This document shows, piece by piece, positions 36,051 to 47,617 of a DNA stretch of 64,000 nucleotides; the stretch's first letter is position 1, and every line of letters starts with the position of its first letter. Source of the stretch: Tetracentron sinense (taxonomy: Eukaryota; Streptophyta; Magnoliopsida; Trochodendrales; Trochodendraceae); NCBI GenBank assembly GCA_015143295.1, contig CM026557.1, positions 24,275,760-24,339,759 on the forward strand, written 5' to 3'. A program made the position numbers and the translations under genes. The notes beneath the pieces are model-generated. The model worked only from the letters and a program-made list of their open reading frames with translations. It searched no databases and was not told where the DNA came from.

Positions 36051-36751
36051 AAGATTTTTAGTGCTACAATGCAACAGTTGAACCATCTAAATTCTCCATT
36101 ACACGCAAGTACTTGCTGCAACTTGTATAGTTGTATGAGATCAAACGAGTGATTTTGGGCAGCTTGGCACATTTTCCATTACCATACACAATGAAGATAT
36201 TCCTTGTTGCTTCTCTTTTGCAAGGTATCCTCACACTTGATTTTCATTGTCCTAGGAATACTAAATAGGGAAGTTGACTATCAGCCTGTCAGTAATAACT
36301 TTTAAAGGTATCTCTCTCATTTCTCACCTTGTACTTGTGCCTCTACATGTTGCAAGCTTTTTGTTAAGATTCTGATCTATATTGATGAATCCACGTCACA
36401 TTGAGTTGAAGTTTGATCAACTTATGGAATTTTTTGGGTGCTTATCCATTGAGTGATAGGGTATCTCTTTCCTTATCATCACTCTTCATGGCACTTTATT
36501 TTTGTCCTTATCCCACCCCTTATTTGAGTGAGAGTTACTCAAGTCAAGTGATCACTTTCCAGATCCTACGTTCTTACTCAATTTCTTGAGCCTTGCTTGT
36601 CATTTTATGTTCCATTAATATCTCACACGGTGGCATGACATTTCATGTATCTTATTGACCTATGCTGAGATACTGAATACTCAAATTCACTTGTTCTCGT
36701 TTCATCTTTCCTTATTTATAACCTAATTCTGATCGGTGAGGCTTCCTTGAT
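36051..36751. other. Intron 1 sequence, no gene
   Basis: No family-like reading frame and no termini were found. It is either host intron or decayed copia A sequence. Confidence 0.35.
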
Positions 36752-37084
36752 TATGGTTGTCAAGGTGACGAGGCGACAAAATTGATGAATGCCTGAGTCG
36801 ATAGCCTGAGGCGTCGCCGGATGAACTCCTTTCTAGTAGAAATTCTCCCCCAATATTGGATCTAATGTATGCTGCAATAAGGGACCCTACAATTCTTATA
36901 AAATTCAAAATCTTCATTGTTAAGATGTACTTTAATAGAACAATCCTTTGAGACGGTTCTAAGAATAATAAAAAGGGATTTCAAGTTTTGGGAATAAAAA
37001 AAATTCTACAATGACACTATCGAAAGGGGGGAGAGAGACTGCAGGGGATAAAAAAATACACTACCTTACAGTGACAGTTGAACG

Positions 37085-37123
<39 letters not shown>

Positions 37124-37483
37124 TGTAGGACTGAATAAAAACAACAATCAATCGGTCCACCCATTGAGCGAGAGAGGACAGGGTAACATGAAGGAAACAT
37201 ACTTCACACTGTACGATGCTTTTTTTCTTTTCCCTATCTGCAAACCTTTTTTTTTATTGGATGTACAAACCCTAACATATTATATGATAAAAGACAAGCG
37301 AAACATATAAAATACTAACATATTCAAATAAAATAACTTTTTATACCCTTAAACAATTATAATATTACATAAATCAGATTTTTAATAATGACCGCCTAGG
37401 CGTCCAGTCGCCTAAGCCCAGCAGAGCGCCTGGTCGCCTAGGCAAGTAGGCGACTGCTTGAGGCAACGCCTTTAACAACTATG
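36752..37483 (+). mobile_element. hAT-type MITE, 732 bp, family 'GCCTnGGCG' (copy 1)
   Basis: The left end TATGGTTGTCAAGGTGACGA faces the right end read inward, CATAGTTGTTAAAGGCGTTG. Flanks TCCTTGAT and TTCTAGAT agree at six of eight bases, consistent with an old 8-bp duplication. Sub-terminal sequence is rich in 'CGCCTAGGCG' motifs. A (GA)n microsatellite lies at 37,088-37,121. The open frame over it is low-complexity. It is related, in inverse orientation, to the insertion at 58,723-59,865. Confidence 0.65.
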
Positions 37484-38269
37484 TTCTAGATCTATGACTG
37501 TTCTTTTTTGCCTTCATTATTGGTCAACTCATGCAAGAATTAGCGGCATTTATTCCATTTGAGTTCAATGATCAAATATGAGCTTCTTCGACTCGACAAG
37601 TCGCTTTGCTTGTTGAATAGAATTCAAGCATGGTAGCTTGTATCTCTCCTGGTACCATGCGTTGGTGGCAGGAATGAGGCATTGGAGAAACATATCTTGC
37701 TAGCCATCTTATGTGAGGATAATTTGTCTTGGATTTTTGTATGGATACCAAAGTGCACCTACCTTTTACTGCATGATGATCGGCAGATGATAATTCCATT
37801 TTCTTGCTGCAATGGTGCTTTATTACAATTCTTATGTGCACAATGAGGTTATTTTTGTCCCATCCATGATAGTTTATTGCAGATGTTTACATTCCCTTTC
37901 TCATGATTTTTTATTCAACTGAGAGACTGTGTTCTCCAGGTCAGTAGCTTACTTCTAGTTGTATTGGTTACTTCCTGCATTTAGTGTGCTATACACTCTG
38001 TAAACGTTTTTTCCCTTTTAATAACAGTAGATTGCGTCAATAAATAAAAAATAATTCCCTTGAGATAAGAGCTAAACTTTTATTTCCACTAGTCACTGAA
38101 TATCCCGTACTTATACCAATAAAAAAAATATCCAGTGCTAATATCTTCGTTCGTTATCCTTCAACTCTTTCAAAATGGACGTCCACGTAGTTGATACCTG
38201 CCCTATATCCATTCATACTTCCACCAATTAATGTCTGCCTCATAAAAATTTCTTCTCTTATGTTCTTTC
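37484..38269. other. Intron 1 sequence, no gene
   Basis: Short frames on the minus strand (37,572-37,841) have no similarity that I recognise. It is probably host intron sequence up to the LINE that starts near 38,270. Confidence 0.35.
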
Positions 38270-41200
38270 TAACACCCCAACAAAGGAAGAGCAAACGGAA
38301 GACCTTCCATAGATTTTCCCCCTTGTGTTGTGCCAAACAACCTAATTACTCTAACATCAGACCAAAGAGAAGACTTAGAAAAACCTTTCAGGGGAGAAGT
38401 GTTGAGTGCTATCTGAGCAATGGCACCAGACAATCTCCTGGTCCAGATGGGTTCTCCATAGAGTTTTACCGCTTTTGCTGGGACATTGTGGTTGCGGATC
38501 TTCTTGCAGTCTTGTAAGAGCTCCACGAATTGAATCAATTTGATAGATCGACTAATAAGACATTTGTGGTGCTGATTTCGAAAAAAATCTGATGCCCAAT
38601 ATTTCAAGGACTTTAGGCCAATTAATTTGGTGAGTAGCACATGCAAAATCCTTACCAAACTCTTAGCCTCTTGTTTGAGACTTGTCTTGGGATCCATCAT
38701 TTCCTCCAGCAAGGAGCCTTTGTTTGTGGTTGACAAATCTTAGATGACATCTTCATCGCCAACGAATGTGTGGATGAGCGTCTTAGGACAAAAATACCGA
38801 GGCTGATCTGCAAAATTGATATGGAAAAGGCCTATGACAATGTGAATTGAGATTTCCTTCTATATGTGATCTTAGGATGGGATTTGGGTCAAAGTGGATA
38901 AAATGGATGTTAGCCTGTGTCTCCAGCCTCCTTTTTTATTCTCATAAATGGTAGCTCTAAAGGGTCTTCAAGAGTTTAAAGGGCTTAAGATAGGGGGATC
39001 TCCTTTCCACGACTCTATTCATCATAGTTTTGGAGGCTTTGAGTGGGATGCTCTCCAGAGCGAACGGGGTGGATTTTGAAGCAGTGTTTTAAAACCCGAA
39101 AACTCGACTTGACTCGGAAACTTGCCAAGTAGAGTCAACTCGGAAACTCGGGCAAAACTCGTCCGAATAATGATACCTAAAACTCGGACATATATAATAT
39201 TTTTCTAATACTGTATATATGGTATAAATTCAAAATTAATGATAAACCATGCCTAAAATGAGATACATAACTCAATATATACTAAACACCCCCCTTTTGT
39301 TTTGTATTTATACTCAAGAGTGGGTGGGGTGTGTTAAAAAAAAGAAAAAAAAAATAATTTAGTCAATCGGGTAGGCGGTTTACTTGATTTTTTGTTTTAA
39401 CAAAAAAATGCAAAAACTTGGGTGAGTCGGGGGCGAGTTACTCGGTTTTTAGTGTTAAAACCGAGTTTTGCCTGAAACTTGACTCGAAATCTGGCTGAGT
39501 CGAGTTGACTCGGCCGAGTTTCAATTCAACTCACCGAATTTTAATACTATGTTTTGAAGGATTCTCCATAAAGCAGGATCACCTAAGTATCTCACATCTA
39601 CAATTTGCTTATGATACTTTAATATTTTGTGGAGCTTTCTCCTCTCAACTTATCTATCATCTATCTTAGGTGTGTTGCGTTGCTTTGAGGCGGTCTTTGG
39701 ACTCAGGGTTAATCTGGGAAAAAGTGAAATTGTGAAGGTTGGTGAGATATCCAATCTAGATCTGTTAGCCTGCTGCTTAGGTTGTAAGTCAGGTTCTCTA
39801 CCGTCTAGTTACCTTGGTTTGCCTCTGGGAGTCTCTTTCAAAGCCAAAACAACTTGGAACCCAAACATTGAAAGATTTTCTGCAAGATTTGCTGCCTGAA
39901 AATCCACCTACCTCTCTAAGGGAGGAAAGTTGACCCTCATCAAAAGCATCCTTAGGAGCCTTTCGACTTATTTCATGTCCATCTTGTTAATCTCAAAATC
40001 CATAGCCTTGACCTTCGACCGTTTACAGACAAACTTCCTCTAGGATGTGAGCTGTGATAAAAAGAAATACCACCTAGTAGACTGGAAGCAAATTTATAAT
40101 CCCTTAAGTGATGGGGGTCTCAACCTCGTCCCAGCTTGTCAAGTCAATAAGGCTCTTTTGGCCAAATGAGTTTGGAGATTTGGTGATGAACGTGAGAGTC
40201 TATTGAGGAAGGTGATTGTCGCCAAATATGGAAAAATCTCTTGTTGGAAACCAAAGAGGGTGCGAGGATTGCATGGATTCGCTTTGGAAAGGAATCATGG
40301 ATGTGACTAAGCTACTTGATCCACACATTATGTTTATGATAGTTTATGGTTTTGAAATCCTCTATTGGAAAGATATTTAGTATGGTCAATCGAGGCTTAA
40401 GGATGATTTTTGGAACATTTTCCTCCTTGCTCTAAGCAAAGATGCATAAGTAGTCGACTGCGTCGAGAGGGTGGGGAGTGAGTCAGTTTGGTGCCCCCGA
40501 TTGTGGCGAAACCTGAATGATTGAGAAGTTAAAAGACCTTCAACACCTATTCAGTAGATTGAGTTTCTATCCTACCCAGGTTAGAGATTGTAGGTTGTAG
40601 TCAAAGAGAAATAATGGTTGGTTTTCAGTGAGATCTTTTTTATAGTCCTTTGCCCGATTACCAACGGACTCTTTTCCTCATAAAGCTGTTTGGTCCTCAG
40701 GTGTCCCATCAAAGGTATCTTTCTTCCTCTGGTTCACAGTTTTGAATAAGATTCTTACAATGGATCACTTAAAGAGTAGATGGTAGAGTGACAAATCGAT
40801 GTTATTTGTGCCCGACTGAGAAATAGATAGTTGATCATTTGACCTTACATTGTCCTGTTGTCTTTAGGATTTGGACTTTCTTCTTGTCTAGGTTAGGTGT
40901 GGAGTAGGTCTTCCCTTTCCCTCCTAAGCTTTTTATCGGGTTTGCAATTCTCGACGCTAGTGGGGGCCAATGAAGCAATTTGGATTATGCTACCTGAAGC
41001 TATCTCTTGGGGTGTTTGGAAGGAAAGGAATAGTCGTGTTTTTGACAATTCCTCCTCATCCAACCCTGGTATCTTAGCTTGTATTTGACGCATGCTTGTG
41101 GAATGGTCCTCCATTACACATTTGGGAGGGGATCGAAGTGGGGGATATTTTGTTGTGAGGAGATCCATTCCTCGTATATTCATTTTGCTATACTTACTTT

Positions 41201-41300
41201 CTGTATTTTTTTTTTGTTAATCCCCTTCAATTTATCACCCTGGAAACTGTTGCTTTCTTCTTCACTATATTAATATACATGATATTTTCTGATAAAAAAA
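38270..41300 (+). pseudogene. LINE B: L1-type ORF2 relic in intron 1
   Basis: Plus-strand fragments follow ORF2 order: 'SPGPDGFSIEFYRFCWDIV' (38,437), 'VDKS' plus '[11 protein letters not shown]' (38,730), 'KRPMTM' (38,825), then 'FADD'-box sequence 'QFAYDTLIFCGA' (39,600) and 'GLRVNLGKSEIVKVG' (39,699). After these come 'GVSTSSQLV' (40,110), a zf-RVT domain (40,700-40,900) and the end 'ISWGVWKERNSRVFDNSS' (41,010). An A-rich tail is at 41,287-41,301. More than 20 stops and frameshifts are present. A hAT MITE (39,082-39,551) splits it. It belongs to the same family as LINE D and LINE E. Confidence 0.8.
39082..39551 (+). mobile_element. hAT-type MITE, 470 bp, 'CGAGT/ACTCG' family (copy 1), in LINE B
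   Basis: TTTTGAAG occurs at 39,074-39,081 and at 39,552-39,559, a perfect 8-bp duplication, and removing the insert restores LINE B ('GFEGFS' coding region). Ends read CAGTGTTTTAAAACCCGAAA and, inward from the right, CATAGTATTAAAATTCGGTG. Sub-terminal DNA is dense in 'GACTCGG' and 'CGAGTT'. A related copy in inverse orientation is at 62,122-62,823. Confidence 0.85.
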
Positions 41301-41453
41301 AAGCCTAATTGACCAAGAGCGAATTCCTCCACAATACTGTATAAAAGATGACTTCCCTTGTTTTCATCGCTTGCATGTTTGTTTTTGAACGTCAGAATAG
41401 TTACCATACATTTTACAATGCTAATTTATTTTCAATTGAATGTAATGCTGCAG

Positions 41454-41489
41454 GGGTCTTTTTACGTGAAGATTTGTTAAAAAGGCAGG
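41454..41489 (+). other. 5' UTR part of the first coding exon, with acceptor site
   Basis: The acceptor 'TGTAATGCTGCAG' ends at 41,453. The short UTR 'GGGTCTTTTTACGTGAAG' and following bases lead to the ATG at 41,490. No upstream ATG lies in this stretch. Confidence 0.6.
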
Positions 41490-41565
41490 ATGAACACCGG
41501 TTTTGATGGACAGATATTAGTTGAGAAGCTGTCTAAGCTCAACAATTCACAACAAAGCATTCAAA
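41490..41565 (+). CDS. CID-domain (RPRD/Rtt103-like) protein, coding exon 1
   Basis: The exon encodes 25 full codons, MNTGFDGQILVEKLSKLNNS followed by QQSIQ, plus the first base of a Thr codon. The donor is A-GTATCC at 41,566. It matches the N-terminus of plant ENTH/VHS-labelled CID proteins such as Arabidopsis At5g10060, which start M-N and carry QIL..KLSKLN..QQSI and an intron at this place. CID proteins bind the phosphorylated C-terminal repeats of RNA polymerase II and act in transcription termination and mRNA 3' end processing in the nucleus. The ATG is the first after the acceptor. The phase-1 junction with 56,975 makes an in-frame Thr codon. Confidence 0.85.
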
Positions 41566-42429
41566 GTATCCTTTACTTGGAAACCATGTAATTCTATGAA
41601 TGACATAATCATAATGAATTTTGTAAAGGTTGTCGATCCCATGAATGGCCAGTTCACTGAAGTTACACAGTGGAAACAGGACTCTTTAAATGCACATTTT
41701 TAATCATTTGATCAATTTCATTTGTTTTTCCTTTTTTATTGGCATATGTAGCAATAGTGGTGCAATCTATATCTCTTGTGACTTGTGCCCTTATTTTCTT
41801 TGTTATATATATATATATATATATATTTAGATTCTTGATCCATTCAAGTTATGTTAGTGGCACAAGCCTCTTTTATGCTATCATTTTCGTTACTTCATAA
41901 GTCGGTTATTTCGGCATCTTATTTTTAGATGATTTTGAAATTTTGTGCAAAGAATATTACTGTATTGTTTTCGAAGTCAAGATTGCAATCCTGTTCCCCC
42001 CTCCTTGGGGTTTCTTTTCTACTGACTCAAATTGGTGCAATCATGTAGCCTTTTTCAATTAGTTTTCCTCTTATTCTGCTACTAATCGATTATCAATTGC
42101 TTTGAGTCATTCCACAGCATAAAAGCAGAAGCACTACCCAATTTTTCTATCATAGAAATTCTCATCATAGCAATTATTATTCACAAGCCGTTCATTGCTA
42201 AAATTATACTAAGGATGTTTCTAACATGTTGTATTATGTTCATTTGTGTTGATCTTGTCAGTGATGTTGTAAGGCTCAGCAGCCTTCTGTAATGTTAGTT
42301 CTCCATTGTCATTTTTTTGGGACGTGTCTTTGTTGTCATGTTTGAAATTAGTTTTTTTTTCTGATTGTTGTATAGTCATAGATTAGTTTTCGCTTTATTC
42401 CTTTTGACATTTTTGAATTATCTCATCCC
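41566..42429. other. Start of intron 2, no gene
   Basis: Host-like T-rich intron sequence with a TA microsatellite (41,802-41,826). No reading frame of interest. LINE C begins near 42,430. Confidence 0.5.
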
Positions 42430-44290
42430 CAAGAAGGAAGGCGTTTTAGGGGGACAAAGGACTTTGGGCCTGTCAGTCTGGTGTGTAGTATGTATAAGAT
42501 CCTAGTTAAAACTTTGGCCGGAGACTAAAGGAATGTTGGACCTGACTGTCTCCCCTCACCAGAGTGCCTTTCATAAAAACACAAACAACTCCTTGATGAA
42601 ATACTTATTGTCTCAAAATGCTAGGAAGAAAGGATGAAAGAGGGGCTTGGTGGATGTTGAAGCGGGATTTGGAAAACACATTATATGGTGGATTGGGATT
42701 TCTTAGAGTACTCACTCGATAAGAGAGGCTTTGGAGTGAGATGGAGGAAATGGATTCATGGATGCATCTCTTGAGTTCACTTTTTAGTTATTGTTTTTGT
42801 CTAACTAGGCTCGGGTGCCACCAGCTATGAGTTAATTTGTCTGTGGCTGCTTCTTTTCTTATGTTTGTCGTTTTTGCTTCTGGGTTCACGAGCTTGTGTA
42901 CTCTATTGTGTTCCTGATTCTGTAGTTCCTTTTTATTCCATATAATATACATGCTTGATTACCTTCTAATAAAAAATATCAATGCTTGATTACCGATTAT
43001 ATATATATATATATATATTAGTTATTTTTTATTTCTGAAGGTTTCTTCCATTCAACTAGAGGGATTCATCAAGGGAATCCTTTACCCCCTTTCTGTTAAT
43101 GATTGTGTGAAATCTCTTGACTAGACTTATCTCTAAAGCTGAATCTCTTAATCTAATAACTCGCTTTTAAGTGGGGTAGGTGTAGGTGGGATGTCTCTCA
43201 TCTCCAGTTTGCCAATTATACTTTTTCCATTCAACTAGAGGGATTCATCAAGGGAATCCTTTCCCCCCTTTCTGTTAATGATTGCGTGAAATCTCTTGAC
43301 TGGACTTATCTCTAAAGTTGAATCTCTTAATCTAATAATTCGCTTTTATTTGGGTGGGTGTAGGTTGGATGTCTCTCATCTCCAGTTTGCCAATTATATA
43401 TATATATATATATATTTTTTTTTTTTCCTGTTTCAGCGAGGCTAATGAAGACAAGGTGGTAAATCTTAATTATGTATTGACATGTTTCGGGGCTATTTCA
43501 GGACTGAAGAGGAATTTGGGTAAGATCTGTTTGGTGAGCATTAATTTAAATGAAGAGGTTACCTTAGTTACGCTAACATTTGAAATGTTGTGTTGGTCAA
43601 TGGCCTCTAAAATATATCAGTCCTCCCTTAGAAGCTAATCTGGAATCTATTGATTTTGGGACCAGATGATTGTGGGCTTGGAAATGTAATCAAATTTCTC
43701 TGGACGATAGCCGTGCCAATTCCCATGAAAAGGAGGCTTGAACATTAGGAGGCTTAAAGAGAGAAATATGTCTTTTAAGACCAAATGGTTATGGTGATTC
43801 CCTTGGAGCCTAATAGCTTTTTGGTTTTGATCGTAAAGTGCAAGCACGACCTAGATAATAATCGATAGAACTCTAAAGGGTGACTTACGTCTCAAAATTT
43901 CTTATCCCCATCTTTATAGTCTCTGTCGTATGAAAAATAATTCCATATCTGACGTGGCCATTTATCCTCCGATCTTGCATGGGAAGTCAGTGTCATAAAG
44001 CTTTTCGTTTTTGTTGTAATAGACGATCTTTCTAATTTGTGTTCCTGAAAGCTGTTCACATATCCTAATCCAGTTCTAATCCTAGAATTTGGCACCCTAA
44101 TGCAAACAGTATGTTTTCTTCAATATTTATTTTCAGCTATATTGCAAATAGAGAGGAATCAAACCACCTTTCCTTGTAGGACTATCTGGTCCAAATTTCT
44201 TGGTCCGTCAATGGTTAAAATGTTATTCTAGACGTTAGCTCGGAAGAAGGTAAAATCATGTGATAGTCAAGAATCTGAGTATTCAAACCA
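42430..44290 (+). pseudogene. LINE C: RT and zf-RVT relic in intron 2
   Basis: Plus-strand fragments include 'DFGPVSLVCSMYKILVKTLA'-like sequence (42,460-42,520, in two frames), 'SPHQSAFHKN' (42,555), 'YGGLGFLRVLTR' (42,690), 'CFGAISGLKRNLGKICLV' (43,485), 'GLKREICLLRPNGYGD' (43,750, in parts) and a zf-RVT remnant near 44,170-44,260. Stops are frequent. It differs from LINE B, D and E in sequence. A tandem duplication of its RT sequence occupies 43,046-43,399, and TA repeats follow (43,394-43,414). It is truncated at the left and abuts copia B on the right. Confidence 0.65.
43046..43399 (+). repeat. Tandem duplication, 177-bp period, in LINE C
   Basis: The segment from 'TTCCATTCAACTAGAGGGAT' to 'CAGTTTGCCAATTATA' occurs twice in tandem (43,046-43,222 and 43,223-43,399) with few differences. 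The period is a multiple of three. It covers an RT segment reading 'GIHQGNPLPPFLL'. Confidence 0.9.
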
Positions 44291-44525
44291 ATCATCGTGA
44301 TTATGCTAATGGATCAGGGATCCATGCGAATGAAGGGATGGCGAGCTATCACGGTGTGGGAATTATGGGATTGCAATAGGAGATCAATACTCCCAGGGGA
44401 GGGTGAAGGCACATCATTAATAGGTACTGTTAACAATTCGTTCCTAGGCAAATACAAGATAAGCCCGTCCAAAACGACCAAAAAATCATTATTTCCCCAG
44501 GGTTTTAGAGAACTAGGGCTTGCAT

Positions 44526-44746
44526 TGTAAACGGAATGAGTTGGTTTGGATATGATAGGTATTAGGTTTGGATCTAGGGTTTGAGAGAAGAGGAAGAGAA
44601 GAAGAAGATTAGGGAGAAATTAGAGAGCTGGTTGTCTCTCTCCTACTCCACTAATGGTATACTATTAGTATATCAGAGATACTAATAGTATACCAATAAA
44701 ACAATGTATAAGACAAACAAAATACATAAAAGAGAAGTATTCTACA
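44526..44746 (-). repeat. Copia B 3' LTR
   Basis: On the plus strand the LTR runs TGTAAACGG ... TTCTACA, so the minus-strand LTR starts TGTAGAATAC and ends in CA. The adjacent polypurine tract (44,747-44,758, minus CTTTAGGGGGAG) marks its upstream side. It holds an inverted repeat at 44,656-44,694. The 221-bp size is similar to the copia C LTR. The left boundary is set by analogy. Confidence 0.6.
44656..44694. repeat. Perfect 16-bp inverted repeat in copia B LTR
   Basis: GGTATACTATTAGTAT and ATACTAATAGTATACC face each other across the seven bases ATCAGAG. This could form a cruciform or RNA hairpin in U3/R. Confidence 0.9.
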
Positions 44747-44835
44747 CTCCCCCTAAAGTTGGTTCGTAGATATTACTCATGCCCAGCTTGCCACCAATAC
44801 TTCAGAACTAAGTACCACCAAAGTCCTTAGTCAAC

Positions 44836-44848
44836 ACATCAGCCAAAT
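44836..44848. repeat. Target duplication of LINE D (left copy)
   Basis: ACATCAGCCAAAT resembles ACATCAACCAATT at 47,111-47,123 (11 of 13). Copia B RNase H sequence is continuous across the two. Confidence 0.65.
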
Positions 44849-47110
44849 ATTGTTTTTTGATCGGTAAATCAAGTGTAGTCATATAGAGAAGAAGAAATAC
44901 AACAGTTTACAAGAAGATAAACTGAAGAGAAAAAGATACAAAATAGATAGGTAACAAGCTAGAAAAAAGCATCTCATAGTAGGATTTCCCTCACATCACT
45001 GCTCCATTGAGATAAGGAGGACCAAAACACCAGCATATGGCGAACACGAGCTAAGATTCGGGAGGGGGAGGGGGAGGAGTTGGAATTGTCAAAGACACGA
45101 TAGTTCCTTTCCTTCCAGATACCCCACAATATAGCTCCAGGTAGTAGTGCCCACATTACTTCCTTAGCCCCCACCAGGGGCGTCAACCGCCTACTCGATA
45201 AGAAGCTCAGAAAGGAGGGGGAAGACCCACTCCACACCTAATCGAGAAAAAAAGAAAGTCCAAAGTCCAAAGACAACCGAACAGTGCAAGGTCAAATGAT
45301 CTACTGTCTCTTCCTCATTCATACATAAGTAATAATGGTTCTCCATACTCCATTCTGTTTTCTTTAAGTGATCTGTCGTAAGAATCTTGTTCAGTGCTGT
45401 GGACCATAGGAAGAAAGATACCTTGGGTGGAACACCTGAGAACCATACAACTTTATACGAAAAAGAATGCGTTGGGGCTCCAAGCAAGGACTGTAATAGG
45501 GATCTCATTGAAAATCGACTGGAGTTGCTTTTTGACTACAACCTACAATCATCAACCTGGGTGACACTGGGGGAGGAACTCAATCTAAGAGGTGTTACAT
45601 GTTGTATACTACCCAATCGTTCAGGTTCCGCCTCAAATGGGGGCACCAAACTAACTTGCTCTCTACCCTCTCGACACAATCAGCAACAAAGGCATCCTTT
45701 GTATGAGCTAGGAGAATGTTTCTAAAGTCATCCATTAGCCTCAACTGACCACACCAAACATCGTTCCAGAAAGAGATATCAATTCCATTTCCCAACTTGA
45801 ACCTTATGTGGGGATCAAGTAGTGGAGCTATAGCCATAATACCTTCCTATAGACCAACGCCATGTGATCATGCAATCCCTTAGATTTCCAACAGAATAGT
45901 TCCCCATATTTGGCTTCAATCACCTTCCGCCACAGACTATCACGCTCATCTCCATATGTCCAAACCCATTTGACCAAGAGGGCCTTGTTGACCTGACTAG
46001 TTGGTACAATGTTTAGACCCTCGACACTTAAAGGTTTACAAATTTGTTTCTAATCTACTAGGTGGTATTTCCTTTTATCGTTTTATTGCCTAGCTCGGCC
46101 CAAAGAAAGTTCCGCTGAATATGGTCAAGGTCAAAGCAATGGATTTAGGAATGACCAGGGAGGACATGAAGTAGGTAGGAAGGCTTCGAGGGGTGCCTTT
46201 GATGTGGGTCAACTTGCCACCTTTTGAGAGGAAGGTGGATTTCCAACCAGCTAATCAGGACACAAATTTCTCGAATTTCAGGATCCTAGACTGCTTTGGA
46301 TTTGAAAGATGCTCCCAGAGGGAGCCCAAGATAGCTAGTCGGGAGGGACCCCATCTTACAACCTAAGCAACAGGCTAGTAGATCGAGATTGGAGACATCC
46401 CCTATCCTAACAATTTCACTCTTACCCAGATTCACCTGGAGTCCCGAAATTGCTTCGAAACACCTCGAGGCACACCTAAGATAGGAGCCCAAGATAGCTA
46501 GTCGGGAGGGACCCCATCTTACAACCTAAGCAACAGGCTAGTAGATCGAGATTGGAGACATCCCCTATCCTCACAATTTCACTCTTACCCAGATTCACCC
46601 GGAGTCCTGAAATTGCTTCGAAACACCTCGAGGCACACCTAAGATAGATTAGTTGATGATAGGAAGCTCCACAGAATACTAAGGTATCGTCTGTAAATTG
46701 GATGTGAGATATACTTAGGTGATCCTGACCTACTGAAAAGCCCTCAAAACCCATCCCATTCGCTTGCGAGAGCATCCGACTTAAGGCCTCCGATACGATG
46801 ATGAAGAGGGCCGGGGAAAGGGGGTCCCCTAAACTCTTTGAGCTCCTGAAAAAACCTTTGGAACAACCATTTAAGAGCAAAGAGAGGAAGTAGACGATAC
46901 ACAAACGAATATCCACTTCCTCCACTTAGATCCAAAGCCCATCCTATGCATGACATATAGGAGGAAGTCCCAATTCACATTGTCATAGCCTTTTCCATAT
47001 CAATTTTGCATAAAAGTCCTGACTGAGACGACTGAAGGCGCTCGTCCATGTATTCATTGGCTATGAGGATTCCATCTAAGATTTGCTGACCATGGACAAA
47101 TGCCTTTTCC
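44849..47110 (-). pseudogene. LINE D: 5'-truncated L1-type element inserted in copia B
   Basis: Minus strand from 47,110 to 44,849: 'VNWDFLLYVMHRMGFGSKW'-like start (46,990-46,920), 'GDPLSPALFIIVSEALSRML' (46,830), 'QFTDDTLVFCGASYHQLIYL' (46,690), 'GLRVNLGKSEIVRIGDVSNL' (46,600), 'FKLGNGIDISFWNDVWCGQL' (45,800), the zf-RVT segment 'VVWFSGVPPKVSFFLWSTAL' (45,440) and 'ILWGIWKERNYRVFDNSNSS' (45,130). The RT box FADD is FTDD here. The 3' end lies next to a T run (44,852-44,857, antisense oligo-A). It has fewer lesions than LINE B. Confidence 0.85.
46321..46646 (-). repeat. Tandem duplication, 163-bp period, in LINE D
   Basis: The segment starting 'GGAGCCCAAGATAGCTAGTC' at 46,321 recurs at 46,484, almost identical. 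The period is not a multiple of three, so the duplication shifts the RT frame. Hence two overlapping frames repeat 'GKSEIVRIGDVSNLDLLACC'. Confidence 0.9.
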
Positions 47111-47617
47111 ACATCAACCAATTGATGAAGATTTCACACACGGAGTGCAAATGTAACCCGCCTTTAAATTTAACTTGATAAAGTGACGTTCCTACACAGG
47201 ATTGTGAGAAATGCTAATTGTTGCTTCATTATCATAGTATAAACTCATAGAACCCCTAGTAGGCAGTCCAATCGCACTCAGGAGCAATCGAATCTAGAGT
47301 AGTTCACATACCCTGTGTACCATGATTCTAAATTCTACCTCTGTACTGGATCTTACAACTACATGCTCTTTCTTCTCCATGTGACAAGGTTACCTCCAAC
47401 CATAGTGCAATACCCTAAATTAGAGCGTCTATATGAAATTGAGCCAACCCAGTCTGCATCAGTGTAGCCTTCAACTCTTAAGTTCCCATTACAAGTATAC
47501 AACAAACCTTTCCAGGAGACGACTTTGAGTCACAAAATATTCTATTTACTATATCTAAATCCCCAATGGTTGGTGCATGCATGAACTGGCTAACCACATT
47601 GACTGCATAGACAATGT

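Noticed and set aside
37011..37310. Plus-strand 99-residue frame
   Set aside because: It runs through a GA microsatellite inside a MITE and gives an Arg-Glu repeat; similar sequence is non-coding in the inverted copy at 58,840-59,090.
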